14,989 nt of DNA. Origin: Bdellovibrionales bacterium (GTDB lineage Bacteria > Bdellovibrionota > UBA1018 > CAIMNF01). This document shows, one piece after another, positions 7,544 to 14,122 of this stretch; the first letter of the stretch is position 1, and the number at the start of each line of letters is the position of its first letter. Below the pieces are notes generated by a model. That model worked only from the letters and a program-made list of their open reading frames with translations, did not search any database and had not been told where the DNA came from. Made by a program: the position numbers and the translations under genes. The stretch covers positions 1 to 14,989 of the forward strand of contig CANGWP010000044.1 of NCBI GenBank assembly GCA_947457605.1, given 5' to 3'.

Positions 7544-7572
7544 TTTCTATAATAGCTGTGTATTAAAGTCAA
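7544..7572 (-). promoter_or_regulatory. Possible sigma-70 promoter of yajQ-rimO-queG
   Basis: On the minus strand TTGACT (5 of 6 to the -35 consensus) is followed after 17 nt by TAGAAA (4 of 6 to the -10). It would place transcription start about 15 nt before the yajQ ribosome-binding site. The -10 overlaps the -10 of the divergent gene, so the two promoters would compete for polymerase. Confidence 0.45.
7548..7553 (+). promoter_or_regulatory. Probable -10 element of the YiiX-like hydrolase gene
   Basis: A perfect TATAAT lies 36 nt before the ATG of the plus-strand gene. I see no convincing -35 at 16-18 nt spacing. Because TATAAT read in reverse is also AT-rich, it overlaps the proposed yajQ -10 on the other strand. 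Confidence 0.45.
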
Positions 7573-7589
7573 CTGTAAGGCACACTACC

Positions 7590-8261
7590 ATGAAAATCAT
7601 TGAAGCTCTTTGTTTCGCTCGAATCCATAGACACCTCACCGCTGCGATATCAGCATCACTGCTTCTTGCATTGCTCCTGCCCTCCAGGTCGCATGCGATT
7701 CCCGCATCCAGCCTGCGCTCGGGCGATGTGATTCTGCTCTCCCTTCCTTGCCGCATCTGCAAAGTGATTGAGGCCGAAGAGGGTGCGCCCTTCTCCCACA
7801 TGGGGGTAATCCTCCGATACAACAACCAGATTTCCGTTCTCGACGCGTACCATGAGGTCCGGGAGCTGCCGCTTTCCGAGTTCATCAAGCTCCGGGATCC
7901 TTCGAGCCAACCCGTCATTCTTCGGGCAAGGGGCCGGGCCGAAAGCTCGATTTCCAACTCCAGCTTTCAGATGCTGTTGCGATTCAAGTTGAAGTTCCGC
8001 GGACACAGCTACGACTCGGATTTTCTTTGGGATAACAGGGATGAAAAAGGAGAAAAGCTCTACTGCTCCGAATTCGCCGCAAAGTTCCTGAATGCCTACC
8101 TGCCTTCGCCCATCGAACCAAAACCGATGCATTTCCGGGTTTCTCGCGAAGACTGGATCCGGTTTTTCAAGGGTCCGCCACCCGACGGCAAACCCGGCAT
8201 TTCGCCTGCGGACTTTTTCCGCTCTCCCCTGTTCCGGAATCTCGGAACACTGAATCCCTGA
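7590..8261 (+). CDS. Secreted YiiX/YebB-like permuted papain-fold hydrolase
   Basis: The pattern is that of the DUF830/YiiX group of NlpC/P60-related, circularly permuted papain-like enzymes, some of which cleave amide or acyl bonds in cell-wall peptides or lipids; the substrate here is unknown. Of 223 residues, 1-36 form a signal peptide (hydrophobic 18-30, cleavage likely after SHA at 36). The mature part has SGDVILLS (44-51), the catalytic-His motif FSHMGVI (68-74, His70) and the catalytic-Cys motif YCSEF (158-162, Cys159); in the permuted fold His precedes Cys, as here. There is no lipobox, so the product is probably periplasmic. Only a weak AAGG about 10 nt upstream serves the ATG. It is a single-gene unit between the divergent yajQ operon and the convergent HD gene, whose stop is 5 nt away. 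Confidence 0.75.
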   Translation: MKIIEALCFARIHRHLTAAISASLLLALLLPSRSHAIPASSLRSGDVILLSLPCRICKVIEAEEGAPFSHMGVILRYNNQISVLDAYHEVRELPLSEFIKLRDPSSQPVILRARGRAESSISNSSFQMLLRFKLKFRGHSYDSDFLWDNRDEKGEKLYCSEFAAKFLNAYLPSPIEPKPMHFRVSREDWIRFFKGPPPDGKPGISPADFFRSPLFRNLGTLNP

Positions 8262-8266
8262 ATCAC

Positions 8267-8947
8267 TCAGTCACCAAGCTCGTGTTTGAGCTGATCGACG
8301 AATCCCTGAAGGTAATTCGCACGTCTTCGGGCCTCGGCCCGAGCGCTTTCCGTTTGAAAGGTCTCCGGGAGTTTCAAGAGCTTTGTAAAAAAGTGATCAA
8401 TGGTGAAAGATCGATCATCCAACTGCCGATTTGCGGCGAATGGGTCGGAATCATGAAACAGGGATGCACCCATCGAAACCCCGGTTGCGATGGTGCGATA
8501 GAGGCCAAGCGCACCAAGAGCCTCGAGGCGATCCGCATCCTGAAGTGATTTTCCGATCAGGTTTTCGGGAGTCCTTCCCCCGGAATAACTGTGATCAAAG
8601 ATTGCCGTTCTGATCACAGCAATCATTTCCTCGGGCTTCCAACCGAGTTCCACGAGCCATTCTTCAGCCTTTTCCGCACAAAGTCTGGCACTTTCCTTTC
8701 GCAAAGGTGAGCTCTTCGGAACAGGCACGCAATCATGCAGCAAGGCGCCTGCGATCACCGCATCCTGTTCCTCCAAGGTCGGACTTCGTCCTTCCACCAA
8801 AGGCATCTCTTGCTTCAGAATCCGATGAGCGAGTTTTGCAACCCTGAGGGTGTGATGAAAATCATGGCCTGCGTCCGCAGGGGGAATTTCATGCACACGA
8901 TCCCGAAGCACCCTGAGATGCGGATTTCTCTCAAAAGCCGATTCCAT
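8267..8947 (-). CDS. HD-domain phosphohydrolase
   Basis: This 226-residue cytoplasmic protein is a metal-dependent HD-superfamily phosphohydrolase, close in pattern to the YedJ-like uncharacterised group. The motifs are DFHHTLRV (29-36), LLHDC (69-73, the HD pair at 71-72), IFDHSYSGG (116-124) and LQDADRLEALGALG (135-148), which together make a complete metal site. Nucleotide or nucleotide-like phosphoesters are the usual substrates of the superfamily; the actual one cannot be told. The ATG shares its A with the stop codon of the upstream gene (TGATG), the classic arrangement for coupled translation; a GTG 18 nt earlier is an alternative start. It is thus the second gene of a two-gene unit with the YhaM-like exonuclease, another HD protein. 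Confidence 0.85.
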   Translation of the reverse strand: MESAFERNPHLRVLRDRVHEIPPADAGHDFHHTLRVAKLAHRILKQEMPLVEGRSPTLEEQDAVIAGALLHDCVPVPKSSPLRKESARLCAEKAEEWLVELGWKPEEMIAVIRTAIFDHSYSGGRTPENLIGKSLQDADRLEALGALGLYRTIATGVSMGASLFHDSDPFAANRQLDDRSFTIDHFFTKLLKLPETFQTESARAEARRRANYLQGFVDQLKHELGD

Positions 8948-9945
8948 CAGGATTTTCGCGCCCACTCCGGCTTGTAGAAGTACCGCTCGTACTGCCGATT
9001 CAAAAGTGTCCAGATTCCGGGCGCCTGATCCTGCTCGATGAAAACCCGAATCGCATTCACCTTGGAGTCCAGATCATCAATCATGTGGATGATCACTGCC
9101 TCAATACAGGCAGGCTCCTTAGGCGAACCGTACTCAAGCTTGCCGTGGTGGGCTAGAACCACATGTTTTGCCAAAAGCTTCTTCTCGATCGGAAACGGGC
9201 CAGGCAGACGCCCTTCCTGCGATTCGAGCCATTGGATTTTTTTCTCAATGAGTTCGGACCCCATCACGAGGTGTCCCACCAAACGCCCTTCGGTGGTGTA
9301 ATCCGTCACCCGGTCAAACTGCAACTCCCAGATCTTTGCAAGGTCATGCAGGAATCCCCCGACCAAAAGCAAATCACGATCCACATGGGGCGCATACTGC
9401 TTGGAAAGAAAATCAAGAGTCTTTGCAATCGAGACCACGTGTTCCAGAAGTCCCACCGGATAGGCGTGATGCACGCTTTTCGCGGCCGGCGCTTTCTTGA
9501 ATTTCGCCACCACTTCGGCATCGTCCACAAAAATGGACTCAAGGAGTCCGCGGTAAAACGGATCCTGCATGGATGCGATGATGGTCCGCGCCTCGGCATA
9601 AAGTTTTTCCGGATCCAATCGGGACTCCGGAAGATATTCGTCGATGGTGACCTCATCCTCCCGAAGCACAATCAGATCCTTGATGTGTACTTGGATCCTA
9701 CCATTGAAATTCTGCGCCACTCCTTCGACTTGCACGAAGGAATCCTTGACGGCCTGGGCGTTGTATTTCGGAACCTGGTCAAAAATCCGCGCTTCCAAGT
9801 CCCCCGACTTGTCCGTCAAAATCACGTTCATGTAGGGTTTGCCCGTCTTGCCGGTCGCGACAGCGCTGTACTTGATCAGGAAGGGGCTTGAAACGCGCTC
9901 GGATTCCCGGATTGATTTTGAAAACTGGGTTTTTGGGTACTTCAT
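8947..9945 (-). CDS. YhaM-like 3'-5' exoribonuclease (OB-fold plus HD domain)
   Basis: Members of this family (Bacillus YhaM, Staphylococcus CbfA-like proteins) are Mn-dependent 3'-5' exonucleases acting on short or structured RNA, in the cytoplasm. The 332-residue protein has an N-terminal OB-fold nucleic-acid-binding domain (about 18-97, with YMNVILTDKSGDLEARIFD) and a C-terminal HD domain with SVHHAYPVGLLEH (157-169), GGFLHDLAKI (196-205), AHHGKLEYGSP (265-275) and IDDLDSKVN (289-297). Size and motif order match YhaM (314 residues). The ATG at 9945 has no visible Shine-Dalgarno; a longer reading to 10026 would run through the divergent gene and adds nothing family-like. Only 12 nt separate its ATG from that of the divergent YgfZ-like gene. 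YhaM is best known from Firmicutes; I keep the symbol blank because orthology is not certain. Confidence 0.88.
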   Translation of the reverse strand: MKYPKTQFSKSIRESERVSSPFLIKYSAVATGKTGKPYMNVILTDKSGDLEARIFDQVPKYNAQAVKDSFVQVEGVAQNFNGRIQVHIKDLIVLREDEVTIDEYLPESRLDPEKLYAEARTIIASMQDPFYRGLLESIFVDDAEVVAKFKKAPAAKSVHHAYPVGLLEHVVSIAKTLDFLSKQYAPHVDRDLLLVGGFLHDLAKIWELQFDRVTDYTTEGRLVGHLVMGSELIEKKIQWLESQEGRLPGPFPIEKKLLAKHVVLAHHGKLEYGSPKEPACIEAVIIHMIDDLDSKVNAIRVFIEQDQAPGIWTLLNRQYERYFYKPEWARKS

Positions 9946-9957
9946 AAGTGCAAAGTA

Positions 9958-10632
9958 ATGTACTCTAAACCTACGATGAAACAAAGGGTTTTGCTCAAAG
10001 GGAAGCCGGGTCTCGACCTCCTCCATCGAATTAGTTCAGCAGATATTTTGAATCTTTCCAAAGACCTGAGAACACAAGCGCTCATCCTGAATCCCCAAGG
10101 ACGAATCTTGAGTTATTTAGAGGTCACACTCAGGGATCAGGACTCCGTCGAGATCGAATTCGAAGATGAGTTTCTGGTTCACCTTGAGCATTACACCTTC
10201 TCGGAACGCTACACGATCGAACCCCTCCCGCCCTCGAAGGAACCCACGCCTTCCGATCTTGAACGAATCCGGGCACTCGTTCCAAAAGAGGGGCAGGAAT
10301 TCAAACCGGATGGCACGACCAATCCGCTGGAAGTGAATCTCAGGTCCGCGATTGCGGATCAAAAGGGATGCTATCCGGGACAAGAGGTGATCGAGAAAAT
10401 CATCTCGCTTGGCTCACCCGCAAGAAAACTGTGCCGGATCCGAAGGGTTTCCGGGGGGGAAGATCCGATCGCACCCGCTTCCGTTTGCGGACCTGACCAC
10501 CTTGAGGCGGGAACCCTGACATCAGTGAGTCAAGGAGAGGGGCTTGCGATCTTGAAGCGGACTCACTGCAAAGAGGGACAAAGAATTTTGATTTCAAACC
10601 AGGAGTGGCTGGTGGAAAAGGTGGCGGAATGA
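9958..10632 (+). CDS. Short YgfZ/GcvT-family folate-binding protein
   Basis: YgfZ proteins bind tetrahydrofolate and support assembly or repair of certain iron-sulfur enzymes, including methylthiotransferases. The 224-residue sequence has LNPQGRILSYLEVTL (44-58) as in the N-terminal YgfZ/GcvT fold, a conserved acidic strand and barrel region, and the diagnostic YgfZ signature KGCYPGQEV (136-144) with the key Cys138. It is shorter than E. coli YgfZ (326 residues): the central segment between about 90 and 120 is contracted. Two starts are possible: ATG 9958 or ATG 9976, six codons later, neither with a Shine-Dalgarno. The stop overlaps the next ATG in ATGA. Its presence in the same genome region as RimO, a methylthiotransferase, is suggestive but they are not in one operon. 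Confidence 0.8.
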   Translation: MYSKPTMKQRVLLKGKPGLDLLHRISSADILNLSKDLRTQALILNPQGRILSYLEVTLRDQDSVEIEFEDEFLVHLEHYTFSERYTIEPLPPSKEPTPSDLERIRALVPKEGQEFKPDGTTNPLEVNLRSAIADQKGCYPGQEVIEKIISLGSPARKLCRIRRVSGGEDPIAPASVCGPDHLEAGTLTSVSQGEGLAILKRTHCKEGQRILISNQEWLVEKVAE

Positions 10633-13559
10633 AACTGAAACTTTTGATGCTGATTTTTTTGTCTGGCGTGATCTCCTCATGCAGCAGTATCCCGAGTTAT
10701 CTTGAGACTGCGGGACTTTCCCCCTACACTCGGTACAAAACCTTCGACACGGACCACTTTCATTTTGTTTATGCCGAAGGATATTTTGATTTCACATCCA
10801 AGGCCGCGGGATATTTCGAACAAGCCCACTCGATTCTTCAGCCGATTCTGAAATGGTCCCCGCGAACCCGGACCAACGTACTCATCGCAGACAACGAAGA
10901 TGCGGCAAACGGATTCAGCATGCCCGCCCTCCGGGTCGGCATGGTCTTGATCGCAACTCCGCCTGAGACCTGGTTTGCCACCTCTTATACCGAAGACTGG
11001 ATCAAGCTTCTTGTATTCCATGAATACACCCATTTTTTAAACATCGACCCCACCACCGGCTGGATCGACGGGCTTCGTGTGATTTTCGGAGATGGAATTC
11101 GTCCGAACGGTCTTCTTCCACTTTGGATGCTGGAAGGTCTCGCGGTTTACATGGAAACCCGCACAACAAAACTCGGTCGCGGTCGCAGTCCCTATTGGGA
11201 ATCGATTCTTCGATCTTTTGTGAACGAAGGAAAACTCGATCCCGACTCGGCTGAAGGTCTAACGCTCGACCGGATCAACGGGGACTACCCGTATTTTCCG
11301 GGCGGTGAAATCAATTACCTTTTTGGCTACCACATGCTTCACCAGTTTTCGAAAGACAAGGTCGCCTCCGAGGATCCGGAGTCCGCTATGGGAGATCTTT
11401 CCATGAGATCTTCTTCCCGTGTCCCCTATTTCATCGAGGGCAATCTTCAAAATGTGATGAATCGAAACTGGAAGGACTACTGGGATAACTTCACCCGCGA
11501 GACCGAACTTCGAATGGGGGAGCAAATCAAGGGTGTCGTAAAATCCGGAGAAACCAACCACGAAGTGATTGCGAAGAGCGACTTTTCCGCGCTTTCTGGC
11601 GCGTGGTCTCCGGATGGCCAATGGCTGGCCTATACGGAAGCCTCGCTCGATGACCGGACCCGTCTCGTATTGCTCAATGTTAAGACCGGAGAAAAGCGCG
11701 CACTGGATGAGAAGATTCTCGGAGTTGGAGTGGCCTTCACACCGGATTCAAAACACCTTGTGTTCAGCGCTCTCGTCCGGGAACACAGCTATTCGCTTTT
11801 CTCTGATCTTTTCGACTACAACATCGAGACCGATTCAACCGAGCAACTCACTTCCGAAAAGCGGGCAAAGGATCCTGCCATTTCTTCGGACGGGAAAACC
11901 ATTGCCTGGCTCAGCGTGGATCATGCTACGCCCAGAATCGAGTTTGCTCCTCTCAACCTCGAGGGAAGGCATCTGGCGCTTGGAGATTCCAAAGTGGTTT
12001 TCACTCCGGGAAAATTTGCGATTCTCGGTGGTCCGAAATTCCTGAATGACACCGAAGTGCTCTTTTCAAACCAGGAGTACGGTTCTGCCGAATCACTGAT
12101 TCAATCCGCAAACATCACAACCGGCGACTCAAAGGTCCTGATTCGGGATGGAGAAATGAATCGCTACCCGGTCGCCCATCAGGGACGGATTTTTTATGTC
12201 TCCAACCGGACTGGAATTGAAAACATCTATGAATGGAAAAAAGGCGAGAGCAACCGCATCACCAACGTCATCACTGGCACCATTTTTCCGTTTTTCAGCC
12301 CGACCGGCGCCTTGTGTGCAAATCTGATGACTTCAAACGGATACCAACTGGTCCGGTTCAAGAGCACAGAAGATGAGCTTGAGGAAATCAAGCTTGCCAC
12401 GCCCCAGGCTCCCGCAACTCTTCCTGAAGCGATGAGTCCGCCTGAACTGAAGGTCGAAGAAGAGATTGCAAAAGACTATTCTCCCCTCCCGAGCCTGCTC
12501 CCCCGCAGCTGGTCTCCGTATTTCGGATATCAGGGCGCTCTTGGATCCACCGTCGGCGCTTACGCTCTAGGCTTTGATACCACCGGGCAGCACCAATACA
12601 GCATCGTTGGCGGGTACAACTCGAAGCTAGGCAACTTCGATGGAGCCATTGCCTACACTCTCTACACAACCCGTCCCGCGTTCGACATTGCGATTGATTC
12701 TTTGACTTCGGTTTACGACATCACGAATGACGCCCGCGATTTTTACAAGCGCTCCACTCGTGCAGAGGTCACCGCATCCTATCCCCTTCTCTGGGCGCGG
12801 AGCAGGCTTACCCCGTCGATCTCGCTCTCGAACGCTTGGAACCGGGTTTATGATCTCGAGACAGGTGAGAAAATCGCTCGAAACGATTTCCAGTACTCCA
12901 ATCCCTATGTACCAGGAATCGGTGCAGCACTTTCGTTCACCAACGCCCGAACCACGCGGCTCGGCTTCATGCCTGAAATGGGTGAGGACCTTTCGGTCGG
13001 GGCCCGGAATATTTACAATCTCGATCGGTATTCCATCCTGAAGTATCAATTCGGCTGGAAGCACCATTTCGGACTCGGAAATCATTTCGTACTCCGCTCC
13101 AAAGCCCAGTGGCTCGGATCAAGCCGAAGCATCGACCGGACATTGCTTGTGGAAAAACAGAACAACAATTTGTTTGACCGGGGAGACGAACTCTCTTTCT
13201 CCCGGGTTGCGTTCCGCGGATACTCCAACAGCGATCTCATCCCTCTCGAACGAAATGCGGGAGTTGCGGCCCTTGATTTTCATTTTCCCCTATCGCGTTT
13301 CTTCTTCGGATTGAGCGACACGGCACCCGTCTTTTTCAAACAAAGCCACGGTTTTGTTTTTGCCGAATCCGTGCTTTTCCCGCAGTCGCAAGGCAGCACA
13401 AAAGTGCTTCCCTCGCTTGGACTTGGACTCAGCATCGATACCCAGCTGTTGCTGAGACTCCCGCTTCGCTTCAATCTTGAGTATCAAGAGGGGTTACGAA
13501 AAGAGTTCGGCGGCTCTTCCCTGCTCTTTTTGTCGATCCAATCGGCGTCACTGATCTAA
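10629..13559 (+). CDS. Outer-membrane metallopeptidase: lipoprotein signal, gluzincin domain, TolB-like propeller, Omp85-like barrel
   Basis: This 976-residue protein combines four parts. Residues 1-18 are a lipoprotein signal peptide (MKLKLLMLIFLSGVISSC, Cys18 acylated). About 38-310 is a peptidase-MA-like zinc protease domain: HEYTH at 131-135, with LPLWMLEGLAVYME (164-177) supplying the expected third ligand Glu169. About 325-620 is a WD40/TolB-like propeller with repeated blades such as GAWSPDGQWLAYTE, AFTPDSKHLVFSA and AISSDGKTIAWLS. From about 670 to the end are amphipathic strands of an outer-membrane barrel, including FRGYSNSDL, which resembles the Omp85 VRGY region, and DFHFPLSRF. 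The C-terminus is LI rather than aromatic. The catalytic residues look intact, so activity on surface or periplasmic protein is plausible; the substrate is unknown. The start overlaps the preceding stop (ATGA), with AGGTGG ahead; an earlier in-frame ATG at 10605 would spoil the signal peptide. Confidence 0.82.
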   Translation: MKLKLLMLIFLSGVISSCSSIPSYLETAGLSPYTRYKTFDTDHFHFVYAEGYFDFTSKAAGYFEQAHSILQPILKWSPRTRTNVLIADNEDAANGFSMPALRVGMVLIATPPETWFATSYTEDWIKLLVFHEYTHFLNIDPTTGWIDGLRVIFGDGIRPNGLLPLWMLEGLAVYMETRTTKLGRGRSPYWESILRSFVNEGKLDPDSAEGLTLDRINGDYPYFPGGEINYLFGYHMLHQFSKDKVASEDPESAMGDLSMRSSSRVPYFIEGNLQNVMNRNWKDYWDNFTRETELRMGEQIKGVVKSGETNHEVIAKSDFSALSGAWSPDGQWLAYTEASLDDRTRLVLLNVKTGEKRALDEKILGVGVAFTPDSKHLVFSALVREHSYSLFSDLFDYNIETDSTEQLTSEKRAKDPAISSDGKTIAWLSVDHATPRIEFAPLNLEGRHLALGDSKVVFTPGKFAILGGPKFLNDTEVLFSNQEYGSAESLIQSANITTGDSKVLIRDGEMNRYPVAHQGRIFYVSNRTGIENIYEWKKGESNRITNVITGTIFPFFSPTGALCANLMTSNGYQLVRFKSTEDELEEIKLATPQAPATLPEAMSPPELKVEEEIAKDYSPLPSLLPRSWSPYFGYQGALGSTVGAYALGFDTTGQHQYSIVGGYNSKLGNFDGAIAYTLYTTRPAFDIAIDSLTSVYDITNDARDFYKRSTRAEVTASYPLLWARSRLTPSISLSNAWNRVYDLETGEKIARNDFQYSNPYVPGIGAALSFTNARTTRLGFMPEMGEDLSVGARNIYNLDRYSILKYQFGWKHHFGLGNHFVLRSKAQWLGSSRSIDRTLLVEKQNNNLFDRGDELSFSRVAFRGYSNSDLIPLERNAGVAALDFHFPLSRFFFGLSDTAPVFFKQSHGFVFAESVLFPQSQGSTKVLPSLGLGLSIDTQLLLRLPLRFNLEYQEGLRKEFGGSSLLFLSIQSASLI

Positions 13560-13981
13560 AGAGGAAGATTCCGCAGGATCGCGTACGCGACAAGAACGAA
13601 AATCGACAGGAGCGATCCCCGTCTCAGAAAATGGCTCTCAAGAAACACGCCCGTGAAACCACCGGATCCCGTGGCAACAGCGCCCGTTGCCACAAGAAGG
13701 ATGGCTGCGAACGGAATCGAGAGTGCGTTTTCGAGAAAAGCGTCCCGCCAGTCAAAAAAAGCCAAATGAAGAAACGAATGGGTCATGCCGCAAAAGGCGC
13801 ACTTTAGGCCAAGGATGATTCGAAGGGGACAAACCTTGGGCAGGGAATCCAAAGCAGAGATCAGATTTGGCTTCCCCACTGCATGAGCGAAAAAAAGGGC
13901 TGTTCCAGCAAAAAACAGCAAGAGTCTCGCCACCATTCTCGGAACTGGCTTATGGATCCGGATTTTCTTCCCTTCATTCAT
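13556..13981 (-). CDS. DUF2752 family membrane protein
   Basis: The 141-residue protein fits DUF2752, small integral membrane proteins of unknown function. The hallmark is CPLRIILGLKCAFCGMTHSF (51-70), with Cys51, Cys61 and Cys64 in the family arrangement of CP...G..C..CG.T, followed by WRDAF and a conserved Asn (residues 77-85). Hydrophobic segments lie at about 18-36, 88-103 and 122-136. The two C-terminal Cys form a CxxC, so metal or redox roles are possible but unproven. The ATG has no clear Shine-Dalgarno at normal distance; a GAGGAGAGGG run lies more than 20 nt upstream. It points towards the protease gene and overlaps its stop by 4 nt. Confidence 0.78.
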   Translation of the reverse strand: MNEGKKIRIHKPVPRMVARLLLFFAGTALFFAHAVGKPNLISALDSLPKVCPLRIILGLKCAFCGMTHSFLHLAFFDWRDAFLENALSIPFAAILLVATGAVATGSGGFTGVFLESHFLRRGSLLSIFVLVAYAILRNLPL

Positions 13982-14082
13982 GCAGGCAGAAACCTATCCC
14001 AACCCTCTCCTCTTTTCAGCTCTCAATGAAATTAATGGAGGCTAGCCCCCTTAAAGTCGTATCTTTTTGATCAATTTTTTGT

Positions 14083-14111
14083 TTGCAATTTTTACATAGC
14101 TAATGTAGAAT
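14083..14111 (+). promoter_or_regulatory. Sigma-70-type promoter of the sigma-54 activator gene
   Basis: TTGCAA (4 of 6 to the -35) and TAGAAT (5 of 6 to the -10) are separated by exactly 17 nt in an AT-rich stretch. Transcription would start near 14117-14118, leaving only about 5 nt before the ATG. That agrees with the lack of any Shine-Dalgarno there, so the mRNA may be leaderless. Two small palindromes, GGCTAGCC at 14040-14047 and TTGATCAA at 14067-14074, sit upstream and could be operator sites. Confidence 0.6.
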
Positions 14112-14122
14112 CGCCGAGCACT

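Noticed and set aside
6571..7566. 331-codon plus-strand frame across rimO and yajQ
   Set aside because: It is antisense to two well-identified genes and crosses their boundary.
8277..8292. Hairpin AGCTC...GAGCT as a terminator between the convergent genes
   Set aside because: It lies within the coding end of the HD gene, the stem is only about 5 bp and there is no T-run.
9946..10026. Longer start for the YhaM-like gene
   Set aside because: The added 27 residues overlap the divergent YgfZ-like gene and show no OB-fold similarity.
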